Shown in pieces: positions 43,140 through 55,370 of a stretch of DNA of 64,000 bases. Below the pieces are notes generated by a model. The model worked only from the letters and a program-made list of their open reading frames with translations, was not told where the DNA came from and ran no database searches. Where the stretch lies: the NCBI GenBank assembly GCA_028564925.1, contig CM053027.1, forward strand, positions 238,037,713 through 238,101,712, read 5' to 3'. This DNA comes from Lithobates sylvaticus. Its lineage: Eukaryota > Chordata > Amphibia > Anura > Ranidae. A program made the position numbers and the translations under genes. Numbering within the stretch: the first letter of the stretch is position 1; each line of letters begins with the position of its first letter.

Positions 43140-46100
43140 ATGGAGGTGGTGAACGTACTCTCGCTTAACGCTAAGGGACTCAATGTTCCCGAAAAAAGAC
43201 GTATGCTTATGGCAGACTTACACCGGAAGAAGTCGGACATCGCCTTCATCCAGGAGACGCACTTCAAGGATGGTAAGTTACCAGTCTTGAAAAGTAGATT
43301 TTTCCCAGTAGTTTACCATTCCACTAATAAGTTTACTAAAACATGTGGGGTGTCTATAATAATTTCATCTAAGGTACCATGGACCTGTGTGGAGGAAAAA
43401 GCAGACTTAAGGGGACGGTATCTGTTCTTAAGAGGTATGATTGGCAGCATGGAGGTAACACTAGCCAGTATTTACGCGCCTAATTTCCATCAGGAGACTT
43501 TTATCACTCAAACATTAGACATACTGAATGAATTTACAAAGGGTCAACTTATACTTGGCGGTGATTTTAATATACCATTAATACCATCTGAAGATACCTC
43601 CTCTGGAAGCTCCTCGATACCCATTAGTGCACGGAAACGAATATCCAGAGCGCTACATAAAGCACAGCTAATAGATATATGGCGCATTCTCCACCCGGAT
43701 GAGAGGGACTATACTTTTTTTTCTAACCCACATAAACAATATTCTAGAATTGACTATTTTCTTATCCCTCACTCTCAATTGCAAGCGGTTCGAGAGGTTT
43801 CAATCGATCATATTACATGGTCAGATCATGCGCCAATTCAATTATCATATGCATTAACTGACCATTTAGTCTCTAGAACAAGAACCTGGAGACTAAATGA
43901 GAGTTTACTACAGGATGGAGAAGTAATGGAAGAGGTGACAAGAGAACTAGAGTCTTTCTTTCTAATGAATGATACTCCTGACAGCAATACCAATATGGTA
44001 TGGGAGGCACATAAGGCAGTAATTAGGGGGATACTTATTAAGCATGGCTCCCGAATAAAAAAACAACGCACTAAACAATTGACCTTTCTTTTGAATGAAT
44101 TAAAGTTAGTGGAAGCACAATACAAGCACGCTCAAACAGCCGCATTAGAGACTGAATTATTAATTCTATGTAAAAAAGTCGTAGACTTAATGCTATTTAG
44201 GGCAAAAGCGCAAATACAGATCTGTCTGAGGGTATCATACGAGTCGGGCAATAAATGTGGAAAGGTACTAGCCAGGACTTTAAGAGAACAGGTCCTCGGG
44301 AACTATATACCACATAAATGGACAGAAATGCTCCCTCCCGAAAGACATCGTGGAAGAGTTTCAAAGATATTGCTTAACCTTATATAATCTACAGAAAGAC
44401 CCCCCTCCACTGACCCAGACAGAAGAATACTTAGCTAAATCCCAAATGCTTAAACTAACATCCGAGGTCAGTAAATTACTAGATGAACCGTTCACATTAG
44501 AGGAGATCCAAAGAGCGATCGGTTATATCAAACAGGGAAAGGCTCCAGGCCCAGACGGCTATACCATTGCCTATTATAAAACCTTGTTAGCGTCTCTCAG
44601 TAAATTTATGCTGAAGTTTTTCAACAATCTGGGCTCGGACACGAGACTTCCCCAAGACACTCTTATGGCATAGATTGCAGTCATACACAAAGAGGGGAAG
44701 GACCCTACAGCATGTGGCAGTTACAGGCCAATTTCGCTGCTAAACACTGACTTGAAAATATTTACTAAAATGATAGCTGTTAGAATTCAAGAGTATATTC
44801 CAACCTTAATCCACCTGGACCAGGTGGGATTTGTACCCACCCGTGAGGCCAGAGATAATATAATCAAGGTGACAAACCTTTTACATGTGGTAAACAGTAA
44901 ACAAATCCCATGTGTCTTCCTAGGAACCGACGCAGAAAAGGCCTTCGACAGGGTCGACTGGCAATATATGATGGCAGTGTTAAGATATGTGGGAATGGGG
45001 GACGTCATGATGGCCCGCATAGGCTCACTTTACTCTGAACCTACAGCTCGAGTCAGAACCAATGGGGTTCTGTCGGAGCCTATTAGGATTAAGAATGGTA
45101 CGAGACAAGGCTGTCCCCTATCACCACTCCTATTCGCTCTGGCATTGGAGCCATTCTTATGTACGGTCCGGTTAAATCCGGACATAGGGGGAGTGCCGAT
45201 AGGGGACACCCAACAGAAGATATCTGCATATGCGGATGATATGATGTTCTCACTCACAAATCCTATAATTTCCCTACCGGTACTTCTTAGCGAATTTAAT
45301 AAGTATGGCACCTTATCTAATTTGAAGATCAACTTCAATAAATCGGAGGCAATGGGAGTAGGTATAAAACACTCGGAGCTCTTAAATTTCCAGACCAGCT
45401 TTAAATTTAAGTGGACAGCAACAGCTCTAAGATATTTGGGGACAAATATACCCTTTAAAATATCTAAATTATTTGAGTTAAATTTCCCACCTTTGCTAAG
45501 AGAAACAAGGGCGCTACTTGATAAATGGAAGACGGGATTACACTCTTGGCTAGGAAGGTGTAACATTATCAAGATGTGTATACCCCCTAAATTTCTATAC
45601 CTGCTGCAGGCTCTCCCAATTTTTATTCCTTCTAATTTCTTAGATCAGGTGGATAAAACGTTTTTTGACTTGATCTGGGCTCATAAACGCCCAAGATTGA
45701 ACAGACAACAATTGACGCTCCAAAAAATACATGGAGGTCTGGCGGTGCCTGATATAAGGAGATATCAACAGGCGATGCATTTAACAAGGCTTATCGACTG
45801 GAATCGCCACCAAGGAATTAAACTCTGGCCAAGATTGGAACAGGCTCAGTGCAATATCCTACTTGCCAGGGCACCTTGGTGCAACTCGGCAATGCCAAAG
45901 GACATAAAAAAACACCCATTAGTAGGAGTGACGCTGCAGATATGCAAGTTATTATTTAGGAAATACTCCCTTACGTCAGCCTACTCCTTAGTGTACCCAA
46001 TTTTGGGGAATCCTTTATTTCCTCCAGGAATCCAAGACCCAGTCTTTCAGACAATGAGACAAAAGGGATATTTCCAGCTCTCTCACTTTATGTTAAATAA

Positions 46101-46423
46101 TAATTGGCTGTCCATGAGTGAACTCATGGATAGAACAAATTCATATGGTTTAGACTACTGGAGAGCTCTTTAATTAACGGACTTCCTACGTTCGTTACCG
46201 GCATTGGATACTCTTAGTCCAAATCTTACCAGATATGAAACTCTATGCTCGAAGGGGGGGACATTACGACACACCCTATCGGCGGTTTACAAATTATTGA
46301 TTAGGCCACCGGAGGACCATCAGTTACAATGCCTGACGGACTGGGAGGTAGACATGGGATAAAAGTTTACAGAGTCACAGCGGCAAAATATAATGAGCCT
46401 CATACACGGAACCTTTATAAGCA
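43140..46423 (+). pseudogene. LINE ORF2: endonuclease and reverse transcriptase (main part)
   Basis: The start MEVVNVLSLNAKGL opens an APE-type endonuclease: FIQETHFK, the nuclease motif LILGGDFNIP, YSRIDYFLIP and WSDHAPIQL. The RT part follows with GKAPGPDGYTIAYYKTLL, FRPISLL-type text (YRPISLLNTDLKIF), TDAEKAFDRVDWQYM, GTRQGCPLSPLLFALALEP and the catalytic AYADDMMFSL. A frame change near 44370, a TAG at 44671-44673 and a TAA at 46171-46173 break it. The frame then continues to the chromovirus insertion. The enzyme would nick the target and copy LINE RNA in place. Confidence 0.85.
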
Positions 46424-46428
46424 CTAAT
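46424..46428. repeat. Target site duplication of the chromovirus, left copy
   Basis: CTAAT here and at 52184-52188 flanks the LTR element exactly. LINE ORF2 reads on directly across it. Confidence 0.9.
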
Positions 46429-47110
46429 TGTTACGTACCTGGACGTTGAGCCTGACTTGTAGGAGGAGACCTCTCATACAGCGCTGGTTCACGTGCCACT
46501 GGAGATGGGGACAGTGGTCACGTGAGCACAGTGGGGTAGGAGTGCCTGGTTGGTAGAGGAAGGTGTTGGATCAACAGGGAGGTCCTCCAGTAGTGCCCGT
46601 ATGCAGTTGTAGGTGGTGAAGCAGGATACAATAGAACCAGGCAGCAGGCGGATCAGACAAACGGGAATCGGCAGGGCAAGGTCAAACAGTCCGGTTGGCA
46701 ACAGCAGATCAATCAGATGATAGGAGCAGGCAATGGCAGAGTCGGTAGGCAGGCAGGAGTCGGTAACCAAAAGCAAATGCAGACAAGGTCAGGCAGGCCG
46801 GGTCGGATAGGAGAAGGCAGATTAGTCCAAACAGAGCCGGGTCGGTAACAGAAGATCACAGGTTCAAACGTTCAGATCAGGTTTTCAGATGGCTGATAAA
46901 GCAGGAAGCTTTAAGACAACACAGCACTGGCTGAGTGTCACTGCTGGGCTTTTAAAGCCCGTTTTGGCGCCAATTGCGCTCTCGCGCATGCGCACATGCA
47001 CGCGCGCCGCCGCGAGCGCCAACGTGCGCACGCTAACGTGCATGCGCGCGCGCCCGCCGCGCACCAGTGTGCGCACGGAAAGCCTGGAAACGCCTGGTAA
47101 GTCCCTGACA
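46429..47110 (-). repeat. Chromovirus 3' LTR (left)
   Basis: 682 bp with TG...CA ends, C/G-rich on its right side with alternating GCGCGC text (46980-47080). Lacks a block of about 26 bp that the other LTR has near 51650-51675. Confidence 0.9.
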
Positions 47111-49960
47111 TTGCCCCCCCCCCACAAGGGGCAGCCTCCGGATGCCCAGGCGACTTGCCTTCTCAGGGTGGGAAGCCAGGTAGGTACGAACTAATCGTTT
47201 AGCATGTATATTACTGTCCGGTTCCCAGGAATTGCTTTCTGGACCGTACCCTTTCCATTTGACCAAAAATTGTACTTGCCCGTGTCTTCTTCTACAATTG
47301 AGGATTGCCTCCACCTCATATTCCTGGTTACCATCCACCAAAACAGGTTCAGGCAGGCCGGTTCCTCTGTCAGGGAAGGGATTAGGCACAGCAGGTTTCA
47401 ACAAAGACACGTGAAATACTGGGTGAACTTTAAGAGAGTCAGGCAAAGACAGTTCATAGGCCACTTCGTTAATCTTTTTCTTAACAGGAAAAGGTCCCAT
47501 AAATTTAGGTGCAAGCTTCTTAGAAGGACAAATCAACTTAATGTTGTCTGTAGACAGCCATACCTGATCTCCAGGTTGCAGAACCAGCTCCCCCCTTCTT
47601 CCTTGGTCGAAGTTTCTCTTGCTATCTGCCTGGGCCTTGGACACAGCTTCTTGTAGTACCTGGTTGTTGCGTTTGAGGAACTCCACCGTCTCCTGAACTG
47701 CCGGAACTGGGGATTCTGAAACAAAATCTGGTAAAAAGGTTAAGTGGAAACCATAATTGGCAAAGAAGGGGGATTGGTTAGTGGCCGAGTGGCTGGTATT
47801 ATTATATGCGAATTCCGCTAGAGGCAGCAGGGAAACCCAATTGTCCTGTGAAAAAGAAGTAAAACATCTGATATATTGCTCGAGGGTTTGGTTGGTTCTC
47901 TCTGTCTGTCCATTAGTTTGCGGGTGGTAGGCTGAGGAGAGAGCGAGCTCGATCTTCAAGATTTTACAAAGTGCTTTCCAGAAGCGTGAGGTAAATTGCA
48001 CCCCTCTGTCGGAGACTATGTTTGCAGGTACTCCGTGTAGTCTGATGATCTCCTTGATAAACACACGGGCCGTCTCCGCGGCAGATGGGGTTCCCTTCAA
48101 GGGCACGAAATGGGCCATTTTAGATAGGCGATCCACAACCACGAAAATGGCTGTGCACCCCTCAGAGCGAGGTAATTCGACTATAAAGTCCATAGAAATC
48201 ATTTTCCAAGGTCTGTTTGGTACAGGTAAGGGTTTAAGCAGGCCCCAGGCTCGGTTCCTTGAAGTCTTGTTCCGTATGCAGACGGGACAGGAACTGACGT
48301 ATCTCCCACAAAACTCTTTTAAGTTGGGCCACCAGAATATACGTTGTACAAGTTCAAGAGTTTTCCGTACCCCAAAATGTCCTGCTAAAGGATGATCATG
48401 AAGCAGTGTCAGTACCTTAACTCGGATACTTTCAGGGACAAATATTTGACTTCCCTTCCATAATAAACCATCTCGTGATGTCAAGGTGGTTCCTGAAGGC
48501 CTTGGAGAGTGGGTAGAAGCTTCTTTGATTAGGGATAAGAGATCTGTTTGTAAGAGTAAGAAGCTGTTTGTGGGCAGAATTGTGTCAGGAGCAGGTGAGT
48601 CCTTTGGGTTGTCATGCATGCGTGACAGTGCGTCTGGTTTGACGTTCTTTGATCCCGGCCGATAAGTGATGTGGAAACAGAAGCGGGTGAAAAACAAGGC
48701 CCAGCGAGCCTGTCGGGGTCTCAAGCGTTTGGCAGATGTCAGGTATTCTAAATTCTTATGGTCGGTATATATTAATACCGGGTGGGCCGCGCCCTCTAAC
48801 AGATACCTCCACTCTTCCAAAGCGGTCTTGATGGCAAGAAGTTCCCGATCTCCCACATCGTAATTTCTCTCAGCTGGAGATAACTTTCGAGAGAAAAATC
48901 CTACAGGATGTATCAAATCCTCCTTACCCTGTCTTTGAGAAATGACCGCTCCCACCGCTACTTCGGATGCGTCAACTTCTAATAAAAAGGGCAAGGATGG
49001 GTTAGGATGACTGAGAATTGGAGCTGATGTAAAGAGTTTCTTAAGTCTCTCAAATGCCTCTTGAGCCTCTGTACTCCAATGAAACCTGACGTGTTGTTGG
49101 GTCAATCGTGTAATAGGTGCGATGATGGCAGAGAATCCCTTGATAAATTTCCTGTAAAAGTTTGTGAAACCAATGAAACGTTGTATACCTTTCTTATCTA
49201 CGGGTGCAGGCCAGTCTAAAACAGCAGACACCTTTTGGGGATCCATCTTGATACCGGTTGCGGAGATTATCAAACCCAAAAACTGAATCTCTGGTTGCTC
49301 GAACTGACACTTTTCTGCTTTTGCGTACAATCCATGTAAGCGAAGACGGTCAAGGACTCTGCAGACGTGTTCCCGGTGCTGGCTGAGGGATTCAGAAAAA
49401 AACAAAATATCATCCAAATAAACAATTACAAAAACATCTAAGAAGTCTCTGAATACATCGTTAATGAGATGTTGAAAAGTGGCAGGTGTGTTACATAGAC
49501 CAAAGGGCATGACCAAATATTCATAATGCCCGAACCGTGTTCGGAACGCCGTCTTCCACTCATGCCCAGCCCGGATGCGGACCAGATTGTATGCCCCTCT
49601 TAGATCGAGTTTTTCGTAAAAATAGTAGCAGACCTTAGTTTTTGGAATAATTCGGGTATTAAGGGCAACGGGTAATGGTTCTTGACCGTGATTTTATTCA
49701 ATTCCCGGTAATCCACACACGGGCGGAGAGTCTGATCCTTCTTAGTCACGAAAAATATTCCAGCACCAGCTGGAGAGGTAGATGGGCGAATGAATCCCTT
49801 TTCCAGGTTTTCGTTGATGTAAACCTTTAATGCTTCCTGTTCTTTTTCTGACAAGGGAAAAATGCGCCCAAAGGGAATTTCAGCCCCGGGTAAAAGTTCA
49901 ATTGGGTAGTCATATGCCCGATGGGGTGGAAGAGAGTCTGCTCCCTTTTTACTGAAAACA
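47111..49960 (-). CDS. Chromovirus pol: RT, RNase H, integrase, chromodomain
   Basis: From right to left: the RT with CVDYRELNKITVKNHYPLPL, MPFGLCNTPATFQHLIN and VYLDDILFFS; RNase H with LEVDASEVAVGAVI and TDHKNLEYLTSAKRL; the integrase zinc domain (HPLAGHFGVRKTLELVQR, CPVCIRNK) and its catalytic core with SDRGVQFTSRFW and HPQTNGQTERTNQTLEQYI; and a C-terminal chromodomain (VEAILNCRRRHGQVQFLVKW, GPESNSWEP). The chromodomain may steer integration to marked chromatin. The reading frame appears to run a short way into the 3' LTR. It is a fossil, nearly whole, with about one break. Confidence 0.9.
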
Positions 49961-51462
49961 TCGAGGAACCCATGATACGGTTCGGGTACTGATTGGCGTA
50001 GGTTCTGATCAATGTCCATGCAAAATAAGGTGACAGATGATTGAGTGGACTCGTGTTGACAGTGTTCTTGGCAGTAGGGGGACAAGAACCTGATCTCTCT
50101 GGTAGTCCAATTGATGGAGGGATTATGGGCCTGAAGCCAGGGAATGCCCAGAATGATTGGGAACAACGGGGAAGAGATAACATCAAGGGTCAGAAGCTCC
50201 TTATGCTGGGAGGAAGTGATGGCAGGTAAGGGAAAAGTCTCTTGGGTCACCTGCCCGGAGCTGATGCGGGAGCCATCGGCCAAAAAGACGGAAAGTTGGT
50301 GGGTCTTATTCTGTAAGGGAATGTTGTGTTGGCTGGCGAAGGCAGAGTCAATGAAGCAACTGCATGCTCCGGAGTCAATAATTGCTTTAACTGGAATTGT
50401 CCTTCCGTGGAGCTGTAATGAGAGAGGAAGAGCAATGTGGGTTGTGTTAGCAGAAAGTGCTGAAAGACTGGCAGGAACAGAGAAAGAGCACTTACGCATC
50501 TTGACTGGGCAGTTGCGCACGTAGTGTCCTGTTGCTCCACAGTACAGGCAGAGGTTCATTTGGTGGCGACGCGTGCGCTCTTCTGGGGTTAAGGTGGGTC
50601 GAATCAGTCCCAACTGCATCGGCTCGGAGGTGTCAGGTGCAGGGCGGGTCGGCTGGAAGTTGGGTGGAGGTAGGTAGCGGGCAGCAGGAATTGGAGCTTT
50701 AGCAGTCACCCAAGTAGGGCGATTATGTTGAAAGGACCGTTCAGTGCGACGTTCCCGAAGACGGCGATCAATCTGGATTGTTAGGGTAATTAAAGCCTCA
50801 AGAGTATCAGGTATGCCTACCCGGGCCAGTTCATCTTTCAGTCCTTCTGATAGGTCCATGCGGAACTGATGCCGTAGAGCTGCATCATTCCATTGAGTGT
50901 CTGCACTCCAGCGTCTAAAATCTGAGATGTAATCCTCGGCCGCCCGGCGACCCTGCTGGAGCGTAGTTAAGGTGGCTTCTGCTGTGGCTACCCGTTCAGG
51001 ATCTTCATAAAGCTGGGACATAGCTTCGAAGAAGGCCGTTAGTGACTGAATCAAAATAGAGTCCTCTTCGAGAAGTCGGTGTGCCCAGATCTGTGGTTCT
51101 CCTAACAGCAGGGAGATCACAAACCCCACTTTAGTGGCTTCAAGTGAGAAAGTCCGGGGTTGCAGGGCGAAATAAAGTTGACAAGCGCTGCGGAAGGCCC
51201 GGAATTTAGTTCGGTCCCCTGAAAACCTCTCAGGTATGGGGACCCTTGGTTCAGGTGGAAGCATGACGACAGAAGGAGAGGAAGCAGCCTGAGCAGGTGC
51301 GGTAACGGAACCAGGAGCCACGTGTACAGGGTTAATGATGTTCTGGACTTGACCCTCCAATCTGGTATAACCGTCTTGTAAGGATTTTACGGCTTGGGTG
51401 AGGGCTGACAGGTGAGAGCAGATATCTGTCATGGGAGGGGTCTCTCCTGCAGGCTCAGTCAT
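49961..51462 (-). CDS. Chromovirus gag and protease
   Basis: The start at 51462 lies only 13 bases after the 5' LTR. An N-terminal coiled stretch (LSALTQAVKSLQDGYTRLEG) precedes the capsid-like region (RVPIPERFSGDRTKFRAFRS, DFRRWSADTQWNDAALRHQF). A CCHC zinc knuckle (CLYCGATGHYVRNC) follows at about residue 310. The protease has the active-site motif AIIDSGACSCFID near residue 365. Gag packages the RNA and the protease cuts the polyprotein. Gag and protease share one frame here, with no separate frameshift site visible between them. Confidence 0.88.
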
Positions 51463-51475
51463 GGCTGTGTTGTAC

Positions 51476-52183
51476 TGTTACGTACCTGGACGTTGAGCCT
51501 GACTTGTAGGAGGAGACCTCTCATACAGCGCTGGTTCACGTGCCACTGGAGATGGGGACAGTGGTCAAGTGAGCACAGTGGGGTAGGAGTGCCTGGTTGG
51601 TAGAGGAAGGTGTTGGATCAACAGGGAGGTCTTCCAGTAGTGCCCGTATGCAGATGGCAGGGTGTAAGTCTGCAGTTGTAGGTGGTGAAGCAGGATACAC
51701 TAGAACCAGGCAGCAGGCGGATCAGACAAACGGGAATCGGCAGGGCAAGGTCAAACAGTCCGTTTGGCAACAGCAGATCAATCAGATAATAGGAGCAGGC
51801 AATGGCAGAGTCGGTAGGCAGGCAGGAGTCGGTAACCAAAAGCAAATGCAGACAAGGTCAGGCAGGCCGGGTCGGATAGGAGAAGGCAGATTAGTCCAAA
51901 CAGAGCCGGGTCGGTAACAGAAGATCACAGGTTCAAACGTTCAGATCAGGTTTTCAGATGGCTGATAAAGCAGGAAGCTTTAAGACAACACAGCACTGGC
52001 TGAGTGTCACTGCTGGGCCTTTAAAGCCCGTTTTGGCGCCAATTGCGCTCTCGCGCATGCGCACATGCACGCACGCCGCCGCGCGCACCAACATGCATGC
52101 GCACGCTAACGTGCACGCGCGCGCGCCCGCCGCGCACCAGTGTGCGCACGGAAAGCCTGGAAACGCCTGGTAAGTCCCTGACA
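51476..52183 (-). repeat. Chromovirus 5' LTR (right)
   Basis: 708 bp, partner of 46429-47110. The right target duplication CTAAT (52184-52188) follows. No clear tRNA primer binding site lies between this LTR and the gag start. Confidence 0.9.
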
Positions 52184-52714
52184 CTAATATACAAGAGACC
52201 AATTATAAAGTAGCGACTAGATGGTATCAAACTCCGGTAAAATTACATAGAATTTACCCATCACTGACGGATCAGTGTTGGAGATGTCAAGAAGACCAGG
52301 GAACAATCCTCCATGTATTTTGGACATGCCCAAAATTAGAATATTACTGGAAGACGATACATCAAATTGCCCAAAATCTTGTGGAAACTCCAATTCCATA
52401 TGACCCGGCGCTTTTTTTGCTTCATATATCAAATATACCTAGAAAAACATATAAAAGGCTAGTTTTGTGTCACCTTTTCAATGCTGCCAAATCATGCATC
52501 CCCATATGCTGGAAATCCACACAGGCACCTACTATAAGGATGTGGTTCAAAAAAAGTGGAGGAAATTAAGAAAATGGAGGAATTAATCCTCATGAAACGA
52601 CACCAAAAGGAACAATATATCAAAACATGGACACCCTGGAACATATATATCTTTTCTGATGAGGGACGGATCCTGTTTGAGGGCGATGTAGTTGACGGAA
52701 CACGGGTAATTTAA
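52184..52714 (+). pseudogene. LINE ORF2 C-terminal part
   Basis: Continues ORF2 after the chromovirus. It contains the L1-type Cys/His motif CWRCQEDQGTILHVFWTCP, then helical text (ISNIPRKTYKRLVLCHLFNA, STQAPTIRMWFKK). A frame change in a run of A near 52553 shifts the last 50 residues (KKMEELILMKRHQKEQYIKT). The stop is at 52712-52714. The Cys/His domain probably binds nucleic acid during target-primed synthesis. Confidence 0.8.
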
Positions 52715-52852
52715 ACAGAAAATGAATAGGGGAAAGGAAAATATAAGGGTAGGGGTAGTTGGTTGAGAGTGCGACCACGGCCTCCGTTTCCACCCCCCCC
52801 TTTTTTCCCTGGGACTTTTCAGGCTCTATATAGATGTATTGCGCGCGCACAC

Positions 52853-52888
<36 letters not shown>

Positions 52889-52930
52889 TATCTTTATAAA
52901 AACCATGCATCTTAATAAAATATATTGTGT
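52715..52930 (+). other. LINE 3' untranslated region with CA microsatellite
   Basis: Purine-rich text, then C and T runs at 52790-52806, an alternating CG/CA run at 52841-52886, and AATAAA at 52914-52919. No poly-A tail is seen. Confidence 0.6.
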
Positions 52931-53075
52931 ATGTGGAATACATCCATGTAGCACCTGAAAAGTCCCAGTATATTTCTAACCTATGAAAAGATTTGACCAC
53001 AAACAGCAGGTGATGTAATGCAGCCCAAAGTAAAAAAGTCCACCCTTGCAGTGCTGGGGGAAAACTTGTACTTAG

Positions 53076-53432
53076 GGGGCGTGGCCTGGCGATGTACGGG
53101 TAAAGACGTGTTCTGGAGGAGCTCCCTTCCCGACCTAGCCTAACGGACATAAAACCCCAAATAATACGAGTGAGAGAGGCATGAACAGCAGCAGCAGGTG
53201 CAGGACACGCTCGGCAACAAGAGGGAACTGAAATTCTGCCTCCCAGCCGGGCATAACACAGTTTTTCAGGGGGAACCAGGGTGCCTCTCCGGGCGCCATT
53301 GCAGCCGCGCCACGTGCAGTCAGCACAGAAGCTGACGGCACTGACTGGGACACAACTCCCGCTCCAAACCCAGAGACCCCTGAAGGCATCACAGCGGCAA
53401 TCGAAGTAGGCATGGCAGGCTCAGCTCAACAC
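53076..53432 (+). mobile_element. 5' end of a second L1/Tx1-type LINE, cut by hAT copy 2
   Basis: The sequence starts GGGGGCGTGGCCTGGCGATG, like the start of the LINE at 39316, and an ATG near 53179 opens a protein beginning RCRTRSATRG. A frame change follows, after which ASQPGITQFFRGNQ recalls the ASQSGIRKFLREQQ of the first LINE. It is cut off by the hAT terminus at 53433. Positions 52931-53075 between the LINEs show nothing I recognise. Confidence 0.65.
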
Positions 53433-53705
53433 TAGGGATGGGCCCGGTGCTCGATGCGAACCCATGTTCGCATCGAGCACCGGGTGTTCGCTCGCTCGGC
53501 GAGCCCAGAACTATTTTGGCCGCTCGCATCACGTTCGTGTGATGCGAGCGGCCCCGCAATGCATTGCGGCTGGCGCGGCCGGCGCAGTGCATTGCTGGCT
53601 GATGATTGGCCAAGCATGCACTGTGACCCCGCATGCTTGGCCAATCACAGCGACGGAAACTCGAAGAGCCATAATTGGCTACAGGCAGGACGCCTGTAGC
53701 CAATT
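53433..53705. other. Hairpin cascade at the 5' end of hAT copy 2
   Basis: The outer perfect stem is 53443-53461 with 53466-53484 (19 bp, 4-base loop). It differs from copy 1 by a paired change (T-A in copy 1, G-C in copy 2) that keeps the stem intact. Further stems include GCTCGCATCACG/CGTGTGATGCGAGC near 53522-53551, the CCAAGCATGC pair near 53608-53642, and the TTGGCTACAGG pair near 53674-53702. Confidence 0.8.
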
Positions 53706-53819
53706 ACAGCTCAGGGGCTTTAGTACACGCCCCTCTTATAAAAGGCCGCCACGCCGTCGGCGCCGGTCACATGCTGTTCCGGCCTAGAGAGAGCAGGATC
53801 GTTCTGTGTCACTCTGCTA

Positions 53820-54251
53820 GATTTAGTTAGAGAGATTTAGTTAGAGAGATTTAGTTAGAGAGATTTAATTAGATAGATTCATTTAGAAAGATTCATTGTA
53901 GTAGTGTGGGCTTGTAGTGTGTTCGTGGCAGGCAGGCACTGGCAGCAAACAGAGCTCCTATATTTTGTTCCAGAGGCACCTATAGGACTTGTAGTGTGTT
54001 TGTGGCAGGCAGGCAGTGGCAGCAAACAGAGCTCCTATATTTTGTTCCCAGAAGCACCTATAGGACTTGAAGTGTGTTAGTCCCATCACACAGAGATCAT
54101 ATATTTTGTTCCCAGAAGCACCTATAGGACTTGTAGTGTGTTAGTCCCATCACACAGAGATCATATATTTTGTTCCCAGAAGCACCTATAGGACTTGTAG
54201 TGTGTTAGTCCCATCACACAGAGATCATATATTTTGTTCCCAGAAGCACCT
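53820..54251. repeat. Tandem repeats of hAT copy 2, left of the LTR insertion
   Basis: First about five 16-bp units (AGAGATTTAGTTAG type, 53817-53895). Then units of about 60-70 bp with GGACTTGTAGTGTGTT and CAGAGCTCCTATATTTTGTT, the first two carrying a GGCAGGCAGG insert and the later ones AGTCCCATCACACAG. It is the left edge of the same minisatellite as 61935-64000. Confidence 0.85.
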
Positions 54252-55370
54252 TGTTGTGCTTTTTTAAGGAAAGTTTCCCGCACATTTTTATTAAGTAATT
54301 TTTAACGAAGATATTTTTAAGATACAAAATCAATCTATACGACACTGTCTAGATATGCGAAACTTGTTCACGGAGACGAGTGATCATATTTAATAGTCAC
54401 ATTTATTAGTTGACAGAAAACAAATATTTACATGAAATTAAAATACAGATTGCATTATTTGAACATTTAACAATTAATGGAAATACCCTCAAAATGGGCG
54501 TAGTACCTTGGACACAATATCACCATGATAACTTCTTCAGTAGAATCAATAACCTTATACTTGACAATTGGACAGAATGTCTGTATTTCACACACCCAGC
54601 CGTTGCTATGCTGCAGGTAAGCAATGTTGAACAATGCGAAATATTTTAGATATTTGTTTGTCAATAAAAAGCAACTATGCAAAAGTAATATATAATAAAA
54701 ATTGAATATTAGAGAAAAAATCTAAAAGACGGTTATTGATTCTGGAGAATGATTACCAATATTAGAATATTCAATACATCAATAATTAAGAGAACATACA
54801 AGATAAAATCAACATGGCATATTTACCCATTCCAAAATGGCTATTAGTCTGGATTTAAGATAGCTACCGGGTTCAGGAATCTCCTTGGAGGTTTAAAGTA
54901 TATTTCCATGGCTGTCAGTCTATCTGGGAAGATGTTTCTCTCCCAGTGTCCCTTCCCCAGGGTGGGTCCCTGAGCTTTCAGGTTCCCCTGAGCTGTCCTC
55001 CTTTCACTATCTCTCTAGCTTCTTAAATACCCTCTCACACAATAAGATCATAAAACCTGTAATATTCAGCCCAGAAGGTATGTGCCTCTTTCCTATTGGC
55101 CTAAATGTTTTTAATGTAATTGCGCCTTCAACCACCAGGTGTCCCACATGTGTTTTGGGGCTGCTCTGTAAAGTAATATATTTTATATTATACTGTATAT
55201 TTTACTTTAGTGGAAATATCTATATCTTTAATATTTGGGAATTCTACTAACCCCATACTATCAAATACGCTTAGCATAATTATTGATCAATCACTTTGCA
55301 TAAAAATGGTGATATATATGCATATCATTGTATATCTGTAAGCATTTAGTCCATTTAAAAAGGACACAAG

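Larger units (their letters stand above)
46429..52183 (-). mobile_element. Ty3-type LTR retrotransposon, chromovirus clade
   Basis: The LTRs at 46429-47110 (682 bp) and 51476-52183 (708 bp) differ by one block of about 26 bp and a small number of base changes. The element reads right to left: gag with a zinc knuckle, protease, RT, RNase H, integrase and chromodomain. The chromodomain marks it as a chromovirus, and vertebrate chromoviruses belong to the Tf1/sushi group. The coding part looks nearly whole with about one break. LTR similarity suggests a fairly recent insertion. Confidence 0.92.
39316..52930 (+). mobile_element. L1/Tx1-type LINE, split by a chromovirus
   Basis: A 5' GGGGGTGTGGCTCAG start, ORF1, a long spacer, ORF2 with APE-type endonuclease and reverse transcriptase, a C-terminal Cys/His motif, and a 3' tail with AATAAA (52914-52919). 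The Ty3-type insertion at 46429-52183 removes nothing: the sequence before and after joins cleanly across the CTAAT duplication. Without it the LINE is about 7.9 kb. Several breaks in ORF1 and ORF2 show that it is dead. Confidence 0.85.

Noticed and set aside
54410-54649. 79-codon frame repeated at 60488-60727
   Set aside because: The two are the same because they lie in paired LTRs. No domain, and orientation is opposite to the gag-like gene.
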